6,690 nucleotides of DNA. Source: Clostridiales bacterium. Its GTDB lineage: Bacteria; Bacillota; Clostridia; Christensenellales; CAG-138. Of this stretch, positions 1-4,667 are shown piece after piece (position 1 is the first letter of the stretch; each line of letters begins with the position of its first letter). The stretch is from NCBI GenBank assembly GCA_004556165.1, contig SFIR01000041.1:1-6690 (forward strand). Reading direction: 5' to 3'. A program made the position numbers and the translations under genes. Below the pieces are notes generated by a model. That model did not search any database. It saw only the letters and a list, made by a program, of their open reading frames with translations, and was not told where the DNA came from.

Positions 1-1660
1 GATCAGTCGATATCTTCTTGCATTGATTTATAAATTTTACCCAAGCTTGGTTTATTTCTTTATTGGTCTTGTATTGCTCAAAATCAAATATTAATGGCAA
101 AAAAGATATGCTTTGCAGAGCATATTTGTGCATTGCTGTCGCCCACAGTGTATATAAAAACGAACTTTTACCTACGCCGTGAGTTCCGATTATTTTCAGC
201 AGAACATGATAGCTGCTTTTCTTGTTGGGCGGTAGAGCATCATAATGGCTAAGCATTTCCGAGAACCGTACCGCAAGGTAATCGAATAGATTGACCGTAT
301 CATCAAAATGAACATAGTCATCTTCTCCATCTGGTTTGTAGTTGCCTACGTATTTAATAATACTAGACATTGAGTGGAAGTAAGCATTGTTCCAGGAATT
401 AAAAGCAGTAGCAGGATCGAGTTCAGCGGGATCGCCAATTATGCTTTTGATAGAGGAGGGATTACCAAATTCTTTACATAGTTTTATTCCTTCTATTAAC
501 CCTAAACTGTCTCCCCATTTCCCATCGTGGTAGACTATAAGTGAACCCATATACTCAGGTTCGGTATTATAGTTGATTAATCTACAGTTCCACTTACTTT
601 TTGAACCATCTTTTTCTGCAAACATGCCCGACATAAACACGGGTTTATTGTTGGTTGATCTTCTGTCATTAGCATGCTTATCACCGCACATCCAGAAAGA
701 AACCTTCTCCGTTAAGTATGATAATATAGAACTTTTATTGTTCTCGTCATAATTCATATCGAAGCTTTCGCAAATACTCCTCAAAGGTGCATGCGTGACG
801 AGTACTGTTTGCTTCTTGTGCGCCGTTACATCGAAAAATATATCATTCAGTGTTATGCAGTTAACGCATAAATCACCTCTATAAGCTTTACCGTAATTAG
901 AGTTTAGAATCAAGAACTCTATATTTTCATCACCATCAACAGAATGCAGAACATTTTCATGATTATATGAAAGACCCAGGGAAAGACAAAAGTGATCAAA
1001 TGCGTGATAGCAACAATCATCTTCAACGGGAGCCTCGCTCTTTTCATGCTCTATGCGCCCTGTCGTTGTGTCAAGTGTAGAGCATTGACCTTCTCGACCT
1101 TTAGTTTTATCTGCGACAAGCCAAGTTTTATCGTGATTACCGCAACAGATAATAAGATGTTGAGAGTCTATGCCCAAAGAGGCTAAAAAACTGCAAAACA
1201 GCTCACTAAAATCATCATACAGATTTTTCATGCTTTCGATTAATAAATCGTTATAAGCATTTTTAATATCGATAGAAGAAGCATAGATAAGATCAAGGAA
1301 GCACCCTCTATATTTATCTGATTCTTTATAGAGTTTAATAGCCCTATTTATCAAATCAGGGCTTGGGGATGGGGCGGTAATGTCTGGACATAGTTTCTTA
1401 TTATCAATGCAATACTTTATAGCAAGAGAACGATCTTCAAGTTCTGGACACGAAAGACCATTGCGCTTGCAGAAAGATTCTGCAAACGAATTAATCAACA
1501 GTTTTTGCTCAATGAAATCACCGGTGCATACTAGATAGTTAATATCGTATTTACGATCTTTAATATATCTAGAAAGCGAAGCAAATCTATCCCTAAGGGC
1601 GGATCGCTCTTCAACTGAACCGTTATAATGAAAATCGGATAAGTGAAGTATATATGACAT
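1..1660 (-). CDS. Metallophosphoesterase-P-loop NTPase fusion protein, 3' end beyond the window (candidate defence protein)
   Basis: Starts at the ATG complementary to 1658-1660, with a GGGAGG ribosome site 6-7 bases upstream, and reads 553 codons without a stop to the left edge, so the C-terminus is missing. The N-terminal third carries the calcineurin-like phosphoesterase motifs in order: D9-x-H11 (LSDFH), G47-D48 (CTGDFIE), GNHD at 174-177, H290 (VTHAPL) and a GDKH at 326-329 where GHxH is usual. These residues normally bind two metal ions and hydrolyse phosphodiesters or phosphomonoesters. After a linker of about 160 residues comes a Walker A motif, GTHGVGKS (492-499), then a hydrophobic strand, LPLIFDFEQY, resembling the segment after the P-loop in STAND/NACHT NTPases. 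Walker B, sensor and C-terminal regions lie outside. The gene is AT-rich, divergent from the GC-rich phage operon and has its own promoter. A nucleotide-gated effector in phage defence is my inference; an Mre11/Rad50-like repair fusion is less likely, since the P-loop follows the nuclease and no coiled coil is seen. Confidence 0.88.
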   Translation of the reverse strand, partial: MSYILHLSDFHYNGSVEERSALRDRFASLSRYIKDRKYDINYLVCTGDFIEQKLLINSFAESFCKRNGLSCPELEDRSLAIKYCIDNKKLCPDITAPSPSPDLINRAIKLYKESDKYRGCFLDLIYASSIDIKNAYNDLLIESMKNLYDDFSELFCSFLASLGIDSQHLIICCGNHDKTWLVADKTKGREGQCSTLDTTTGRIEHEKSEAPVEDDCCYHAFDHFCLSLGLSYNHENVLHSVDGDENIEFLILNSNYGKAYRGDLCVNCITLNDIFFDVTAHKKQTVLVTHAPLRSICESFDMNYDENNKSSILSYLTEKVSFWMCGDKHANDRRSTNNKPVFMSGMFAEKDGSKSKWNCRLINYNTEPEYMGSLIVYHDGKWGDSLGLIEGIKLCKEFGNPSSIKSIIGDPAELDPATAFNSWNNAYFHSMSSIIKYVGNYKPDGEDDYVHFDDTVNLFDYLAVRFSEMLSHYDALPPNKKSSYHVLLKIIGTHGVGKSSFLYTLWATAMHKYALQSISFLPLIFDFEQYKTNKEINQAWVKFINQCKKISTD

Positions 1661-1663
1661 ATT

Positions 1664-1672
1664 CTTCCCTCC
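1664..1672 (-). promoter_or_regulatory. Ribosome binding site of the phosphoesterase-NTPase gene
   Basis: Read on the minus strand, TGGGAGGGA lies about six bases before the ATG at 1660. It fixes the start codon and places the first metal-binding motif only nine residues in, as is normal when a phosphoesterase domain begins a protein. Confidence 0.75.
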
Positions 1673-1691
1673 CAATTAATAAAATCAATAC

Positions 1692-1720
1692 ATTTTAGCA
1701 CCAAAGAAACTATAATTCAA
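1692..1720 (-). promoter_or_regulatory. Promoter of the phosphoesterase-NTPase gene
   Basis: On the minus strand there is a -35 TTGAAT (1715-1720), a 17-base spacer and a -10 TAAAAT (1692-1697), which differs from consensus by one base. Transcription would begin near 1685, giving a 5' leader of about 25 bases before the ATG. The gene therefore appears to be expressed from its own sigma-A type promoter, independently of the phage operon. Confidence 0.6.
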
Positions 1721-1867
1721 GAATTAGATTTAAAATGCTCAATTATTGTCGAAAGATATGCATTTAACTGCAAGAAAAAGGATAGATTGAGGCTCCGCTA
1801 AACTAAAAATGCTAACCAAGACACATCCTGTATACTAATTCCTACAACTAATTCTTCATTCTTCCCC
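1721..1867. other. AT-rich intergenic spacer between divergent promoters
   Basis: This stretch separates the minus-strand promoter of the phosphoesterase gene from the plus-strand promoter of the leader region. I see no ORF with a ribosome site, no convincing hairpin and no tRNA-like sequence in it. Composition changes here from the AT-rich left part to the GC-rich right part, which makes it the likely junction between the cargo gene and the phage module. Confidence 0.5.
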
Positions 1868-1896
1868 TTGACTTTTCTCCGTATCAGAGTGATAGA
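1868..1896 (+). promoter_or_regulatory. Probable promoter of the leader/replication region
   Basis: A good -35 (TTGACT, 1868-1873) is followed after 17 bases by GATAGA (1891-1896), a weak -10. The spacing is ideal and a translated-looking leader ORF with a strong ribosome site starts 27 bases beyond. A weak -10 overlapped by a palindrome suggests a regulated promoter. It is the only recognisable plus-strand promoter I found upstream of the replication genes. Confidence 0.5.
1882..1894. promoter_or_regulatory. Operator-like palindrome between -35 and -10
   Basis: TATCA-GAG-TGATA is a perfect 5+3+5 inverted repeat that overlaps the promoter spacer and the -10 box. This is the classic place for a repressor to block RNA polymerase. 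The arms match those of tet operators, but the centre is three bases rather than one, so the known TetR is not implied. No regulator gene is visible in the window. Confidence 0.4.
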
Positions 1897-1922
1897 TGCG
1901 ACAAACGGAAGGAGGCGGCGGG

Positions 1923-2030
1923 ATGAGGATACAAATAGTGAAACGGTATTCCCGGAGGAGAATTTCTCTCTTCCGGGTTTTTTTTCGCGAAACACCCTCA
2001 GTTTCGGGGCCTCATTTCTGTTTATGCTGA
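1923..2030 (+). CDS. Putative 35-residue leader peptide
   Basis: The ATG at 1923 is preceded by AAGGAGG (1909-1915) with a seven-base spacer, as good a ribosome site as those of the real genes downstream, and follows the promoter at 1868-1896. The peptide begins MRIQIVKRYSRRRISLF and is rich in Arg and Phe; it matches no family I know. Its codons 10-19 contain the whole stem-loop of the terminator at 1951-1985, and codons 19-21 encode the T-run. A ribosome closely following RNA polymerase would cover the 5' arm and prevent termination, the layout of translation-controlled attenuators such as the leader of tet(M). The ORF may act only through being translated. Chance cannot be excluded for an ORF this short; the ribosome site and position are the main support. 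Confidence 0.45.
   Translation: MRIQIVKRYSRRRISLFRVFFRETPSVSGPHFCLC
1951..1985 (+). terminator. Intrinsic terminator 1, inside the leader ORF
   Basis: Bases 1951-1961 (CCCGGAGGAGA) pair with 1967-1977 (TCTCTTCCGGG) in an 11-bp stem with one G-U pair and a five-base loop, followed directly by eight T (1978-1985). This is a textbook rho-independent terminator on the plus strand. It lies only about 50 bases after the presumed transcription start and before the replication genes, so it would act as an attenuator if transcripts from 1868-1896 feed the operon. Confidence 0.8.
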
Positions 2031-2066
2031 ATACTGTAACGAGATAAACTGAACATACCCACACCG

Positions 2067-2099
2067 GCCCTTCGAAGGTAATCCTTCGGGGGCTTTTTT
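2067..2099 (+). terminator. Intrinsic terminator 2, upstream of the replication operon
   Basis: GCCCT (2067-2071), one bulged T, then CGAAGG (2073-2078) pair with CCTTCG (2083-2088) and GGGGC (2089-2093) around a TAAT loop, with one G-U pair. Six T follow (2094-2099), and more T-rich sequence continues to 2117. It is the second strong terminator in the same leader, 98 bases before the first replication gene. Either the region makes a short terminated RNA, or transcription into the operon requires antitermination. Confidence 0.8.
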
Positions 2100-2119
2100 C
2101 TTTTTTGGCTTTTTTTCTG

Positions 2120-2141
2120 AAACCGTCAGTTTTGGCCTCCT
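2120..2141. repeat. Left copy of a 22-base direct repeat flanking the replication operon
   Basis: Bases 2120-2141 (AAACCGTCAGTTTT, two variable bases, CCTCCT) match 6668-6689 at 20 of 22 positions, in the same orientation. Both copies follow a T- or pyrimidine-rich stretch. One stands just before the replication operon and the other just after it. The role is unknown; it may be part of a recurring leader element or a module boundary. Confidence 0.7.
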
Positions 2142-2197
2142 CCCATGGCTACCTGATAGAGGACGGCAGTAAAGAGTCCTCGGAAAGGGGTAATGCC
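2120..2197 (+). promoter_or_regulatory. Structured 5' leader of the replication operon (candidate DUF2800-type cis-regulatory RNA)
   Basis: Two mutually exclusive pairings are visible: CCGTC (2123-2127) with GACGG (2162-2166), and GAGGAC (2159-2164) with GTCCTC (2176-2181). The second stem ends directly at the ribosome site (GGAAAGGGG, 2182-2190) of the first gene. A conserved structured RNA named the DUF2800 motif has been described upstream of DUF2800 genes in Firmicutes and their phages, and this is where one would look for it. I cannot compare with the covariance model, so the assignment is tentative; the pairings themselves are seen directly. Confidence 0.35.
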
Positions 2198-2407
2198 ATG
2201 AAACACAAATTGAAGGTCAGTGTTTCAAAAGAACCAAAGACGGGCGGTATAGCTGCCGTCCGCAAAGTCTCCGTCCGTGAGCGTCTTCTGCGCCTGCTTC
2301 TCGGTGAGATGCGCAGGGTCGTAGTTCTCATTCCCGGAGACAAGGTCGATGAGATCGCCATCAGCGAGGAGGTGAAAACAGATGAGCGAACAGAAAACGA
2401 AAGCTGA
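2198..2407 (+). CDS. Small conserved phage protein of unknown function (69 aa)
   Basis: The ATG at 2198 follows the ribosome site GGAAAGGGG (2182-2190) at seven bases; the frame is open further upstream to 2105, but no ribosome site supports an earlier start. The protein is basic at the N-terminus (MKHKLKVSVSKEPK), then has VSVRERLLRLLLG (24-36), which can form an amphipathic helix, a beta-rich stretch RRVVVLIPGDKVDEIAI (39-55) and a charged tail. No catalytic motif or membrane segment is present. Short proteins of this look (basic start, VSVRERLLRLL helix, IPGD turn) open the DUF2800 replication operon in other Clostridia prophages, as far as I recall. It overlaps the next gene by 26 bases, so the two are probably translationally coupled. 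Function is unknown; a small nucleic-acid-binding or regulatory role would be a guess. Confidence 0.75.
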   Translation: MKHKLKVSVSKEPKTGGIAAVRKVSVRERLLRLLLGEMRRVVVLIPGDKVDEIAISEEVKTDERTENES

Positions 2408-2708
2408 AGTCGCACAGCTGCTTCTGAAAACGGCAGACAGTCTGTCCGGTCTCGCGGACAGCGTGAGGGCGTTATGCGCGTCCCTTGCTGACAGTCCGCA
2501 GACGGAAGCGAAGGAAGCGCCTGCGAAGAAAAAGCAGTCGATCCCGCTTGAAAAGGTCAGAGGCGTTCTCGCCGAAAAGAGCCGCGACGGCTATACGGCG
2601 GAGGTCAGAGCCATCATTCAGAGCTTCGACGCTGACCGGCTCAGCGAGATCGACCCGTCGCAGTACGAAGCGGTGCTGAAGAAGGCGGAGGTGCTTGGCA
2701 ATGGCTGA
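2382..2708 (+). CDS. Small phage replication-operon protein, often labelled 'Rrp5-like' (108 aa)
   Basis: The start is fixed by AGGAGGTGA (2367-2375) six bases before the ATG, inside the end of the preceding gene. The N-terminal half (residues 4-40) is a predicted helix with heptad-like Leu/Ala spacing (LLLKTADSLSGLADSVRALC), followed by a Lys/Ala/Pro-rich linker (44-54). The C-terminal half (56-108), with IPLEKVRGVLAEKSRDGYT and IDPSQYEAVLKKAE, looks like a compact helical domain. Phage proteins with this arrangement are often annotated 'rRNA biogenesis protein rrp5', a weak similarity that should not be read as a function in ribosome assembly. Position between the 69-aa protein and the DUF2800 nuclease suggests an accessory role in replication or recombination. 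The last eight bases overlap the next gene, indicating translational coupling. Confidence 0.8.
   Translation: MSEQKTKAEVAQLLLKTADSLSGLADSVRALCASLADSPQTEAKEAPAKKKQSIPLEKVRGVLAEKSRDGYTAEVRAIIQSFDADRLSEIDPSQYEAVLKKAEVLGNG
2687..2693 (+). promoter_or_regulatory. Ribosome binding site deciding the DUF2800 start
   Basis: GGAGGTG lies seven bases before the ATG at 2701 but only one base before the in-frame TTG at 2695. The ATG is therefore the real start, and the longer form is rejected. Confidence 0.75.
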
Positions 2709-3840
2709 TCACGCTGTCCTGTCCGCGTCCGGCTCTCACAGGTGGCTCAACTGCACGCCGTCGGCAAGGCTGGAGCTTGAGTTTGAGAACACGGGCTCCG
2801 AAGCCGCCAAAGAAGGCACTGCGGCGCACGCTCTGTGCGAACACAAGCTGAAGCGCGCTCTCCATATGCGGAGCCGCCGTCCTGTATCGGACTACGATTC
2901 CGATGAGATGGAGGAATGCACCGACGCCTACGTCGATTTCGTCATGGAGCAGTACGAGGCGGCGAAGCAGGTCTGCGAAGACCCGGTCATCCTCATCGAG
3001 CAGAGGCTGGACTTCTCCTGCTACGTGCCGGACGGCTTCGGCACCGGGGACTGCCTGATCATCTCCGACGACAGGCTGCACATCATCGATTTCAAGTACG
3101 GCATGGGCGTCCTCGTCGAGGCGGAGGACAATCCGCAGATGAAGCTGTACGCGCTCGGCGCTTTGGCGGTGTACGACGCTCTCTACGATATCCGGGAGGT
3201 GTCGATGACCATCTTCCAGCCGCGCCGCGAGAACGTCAGTACCTGGACCGTATCCGTCGAAGACCTCAAAGCCTGGGCGGAAAACGAACTGAAGCCGAGG
3301 GCGAAGATGGCTTACGACGGCGAGGGCGAGTATTTCCCCGGCGAATGGTGTACCTTCTGCCGTGCGGCTGTCAGATGCCGTACGAGAGCCGAAGAAAAGC
3401 TGAAGCTGGCGCAGACCGAGTTCCGGATGCCGCCTCTGCTCACGGACGCGGAGATCGAGGACATCCTCGCCGTGCTGCCGGATCTGACCAAATGGGCGAA
3501 CGAGATCACCGCCTACGCGCTCGACGCCGCGCTGAACCACGGCAAGGAGTGGAACGGCTTCAAGGTGGTCGAAGGACGCTCCGTCCGCAAGTACCGCGAT
3601 GAGGCAGCCGTCGCGGAAGCGGCAAAAGAAGCGGGTTATAAGGATATCTACCGTCAGTCCCTTATCCCGCTGACCGAAATGCAGAGACTGATGGGCAAAG
3701 ACAAGTTTGAGGAAATTCTCGGCGGCCTCATCACCAAAGCGCCGGGCAGGCCGACTCTCGTTCCAAAATCGGATAAGCGTCCGGCCATGAACGTTTCAAA
3801 TGCCATTAACGAATTTTACGAAATCAAGGAGGATATTTAA
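2701..3840 (+). CDS. DUF2800 family protein, RecB/Cas4-like PD-(D/E)xK nuclease with probable Fe-S cluster (379 aa)
   Basis: The N-terminus LSASGSHRWLNCTPSARLE (7-25) is typical of DUF2800 phage proteins. Nuclease-core residues appear in RecB-like order: H43 in GTAAHALCE, E100 in LIEQRLDF, D117 in GTGDCLI, D130-x-K132 in IIDFKYG, and Q146-x3-Y150 in QMKLY. Three cysteines after the core, C217, C220 and C226 (WCTFCRAAVRC), together with C18, match the split four-cysteine Fe-S arrangement of Cas4/AddB-type exonucleases. The C-terminal part (about 240-379) is helical and less distinctive. I infer a DNA exonuclease acting with the ssDNA-binding protein encoded next, in phage replication or recombination. 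Activity has not been shown from sequence alone, but all core residues are present. It overlaps the upstream gene by eight bases, and its last codons contain the ribosome site for the next gene. Confidence 0.9.
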   Translation: MADHAVLSASGSHRWLNCTPSARLELEFENTGSEAAKEGTAAHALCEHKLKRALHMRSRRPVSDYDSDEMEECTDAYVDFVMEQYEAAKQVCEDPVILIEQRLDFSCYVPDGFGTGDCLIISDDRLHIIDFKYGMGVLVEAEDNPQMKLYALGALAVYDALYDIREVSMTIFQPRRENVSTWTVSVEDLKAWAENELKPRAKMAYDGEGEYFPGEWCTFCRAAVRCRTRAEEKLKLAQTEFRMPPLLTDAEIEDILAVLPDLTKWANEITAYALDAALNHGKEWNGFKVVEGRSVRKYRDEAAVAEAAKEAGYKDIYRQSLIPLTEMQRLMGKDKFEEILGGLITKAPGRPTLVPKSDKRPAMNVSNAINEFYEIKEDI

Positions 3841-3841
3841 A

Positions 3842-4393
3842 ATGGCTAACAATTCAAGCAGAACCAAGGTTATCACCGGCACCGGCACCCGCCTCTCTTA
3901 CTTCCACGGCTGGGAGCCCGTATCCATCAACGGCGGCGCGGAGAAATACTCCGTATCCGTTCTCATCCCCAAGACCGACACCGATACCGTCAATGACATC
4001 AACGCGGCAATCGACGCCGCCATCGAGGAAGGCATGGCAAAGTTCGGCGGAAAGAAGCCCAACAAGGCTGCGATCAAGCTGCCTCTGCGCGACGGCGATG
4101 TCGAGCGCGACGATGAGGCCTACAAGGGGCACTGGTTCATCAATGCCAATTCCACCACGGCTCCGCAGATCGTGGACAGACAGGTCAAGCCCATCCTTGA
4201 CAGGAGCGAGGTCTACTCCGGGTGCTATGCCCGCGTCTCGCTGAACTTCTTCGCCTTCAACTCCAACGGCAACAAGGGTATTGCCTGCGGTCTGGGCAAC
4301 ATTCAGAAGGTCAGAGACGGTGAGCCTCTCGGCGGCAAGACCTCTGCAGCAGATGACTTCAGCACTCTCGCTGATGACGATTTCCTGGCATAA
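3842..4393 (+). CDS. DUF2815 family single-stranded-DNA-binding protein (183 aa)
   Basis: The ATG at 3842 follows AAGGAGGAT (3826-3834) by seven bases and comes one base after the stop of the nuclease gene; an in-frame upstream extension to 3800 lies inside that gene and is not supported. The sequence has the DUF2815 pattern: an early beta strand TGTGTRLSYFHGWEP (12-26), KYSVSVLIPKTD (35-46), a helix with DINAAIDAAIEEGMAKF, a basic loop KKPNKAAIKLPLRDGD, and later strands GCYARVSLNFFAFN and GIACGLGNIQKVRDG. DUF2815 proteins are T7 gp2.5-like OB-fold ssDNA-binding proteins. The acidic, phenylalanine-containing tail (DDFSTLADDDFLA, 171-183) is the kind that SSBs use to contact polymerase or other replisome proteins. 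Being adjacent to the nuclease and near the polymerase, it likely coats ssDNA at the phage fork and recruits partners. Confidence 0.9.
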   Translation: MANNSSRTKVITGTGTRLSYFHGWEPVSINGGAEKYSVSVLIPKTDTDTVNDINAAIDAAIEEGMAKFGGKKPNKAAIKLPLRDGDVERDDEAYKGHWFINANSTTAPQIVDRQVKPILDRSEVYSGCYARVSLNFFAFNSNGNKGIACGLGNIQKVRDGEPLGGKTSAADDFSTLADDDFLA

Positions 4394-4405
4394 GGAGGTG
4401 CAGAC

Positions 4406-4606
4406 ATGGAAGGTTCTACTGTGAGCGCGGTCACCGAACTGCTCGTCAACATCCTTATCGGCACTTTCTCCCTTGCGACCCTCACATGGGTGTTCGTCGG
4501 GATCCAGACATTCATCAACGACCGCAGGAACGAAAAGCGTCAGGCTGAACGCGAAAAGCGCGACGCCGAATACCATGCGGAACGCATGAAGGAATTCACG
4601 AAGTAA
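4406..4606 (+). CDS. Small single-pass membrane protein with charged C-terminal helix (66 aa)
   Basis: AAGGAGGTG (4392-4400) overlaps the stop codon of the DUF2815 gene and lies five bases before the ATG, so the gene is clearly translated. Residues 12-36 (from LLVNILIGTF to GIQTF) form one hydrophobic transmembrane helix. The rest (38-66) is a highly charged helix, NDRRNEKRQAEREKRDAEYHAERMKEF, with coiled-coil potential; the positive residues after the membrane segment suggest that the C-terminus is cytoplasmic. Similar short membrane proteins occur at this place in related Clostridia prophage operons, as far as I recall, but no function is known to me. Its place between the ssDNA-binding protein and the polymerase allows the guess that it tethers replication proteins to the membrane. 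It lacks the charge pattern and partner gene of a typical holin. Confidence 0.8.
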   Translation: MEGSTVSAVTELLVNILIGTFSLATLTWVFVGIQTFINDRRNEKRQAEREKRDAEYHAERMKEFTK

Positions 4607-4615
4607 GGCTTCCGG

Positions 4616-4650
4616 GGCGGCATGGAGTTCTCCCTCTGCCGCCTCATTTT
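4616..4650 (+). terminator. Hairpin between the membrane protein and polymerase genes (possible weak terminator or processing site)
   Basis: GGCGGCA (4616-4622) pairs perfectly with TGCCGCC (4637-4643) around a 14-base loop that holds a further GGAG/CTCC complement. Only an interrupted T-stretch (TCATTTTCATT) follows, so termination would be partial. It sits in the one real gap of the operon, 61 bases, directly before the polymerase ribosome site, and may set polymerase expression relative to the genes upstream. Confidence 0.45.
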
Positions 4651-4667
4651 CATTATGGAGGATCGAC

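Noticed and set aside
992..1186. A 64-codon plus-strand frame
   Set aside because: It is antisense to the phosphoesterase domain, between the conserved motifs of a continuous minus-strand gene, and has no ribosome site.
1721..1867. Attachment site or tRNA remnant at the composition junction
   Set aside because: No tRNA-like arm, integrase gene or repeated core sequence is visible here.
1882..1894. A TetR operator and tetracycline-resistance leader
   Set aside because: The palindrome arms and leader-terminator layout recall tet systems, but the centre spacing differs and no tet gene is in the window, so only a general operator and attenuator are claimed.
1798..2064. An 88-codon minus-strand frame across the intergenic region
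   Set aside because: It runs antisense through the plus-strand promoter, leader ORF and both terminators, lacks a good ribosome site, and its apparent coding sequence is explained by those conserved elements.
2105..2197. N-terminal extension of the 69-aa protein to an upstream ATG
   Set aside because: The upstream start sits in the T-rich tail of a terminator and has no ribosome site, while the ATG at 2198 has one.
2641..3540. A 299-codon minus-strand frame
   Set aside because: It is antisense to the DUF2800 gene, whose motifs and ribosome site are clear; long shadow frames are expected in GC-rich coding DNA.
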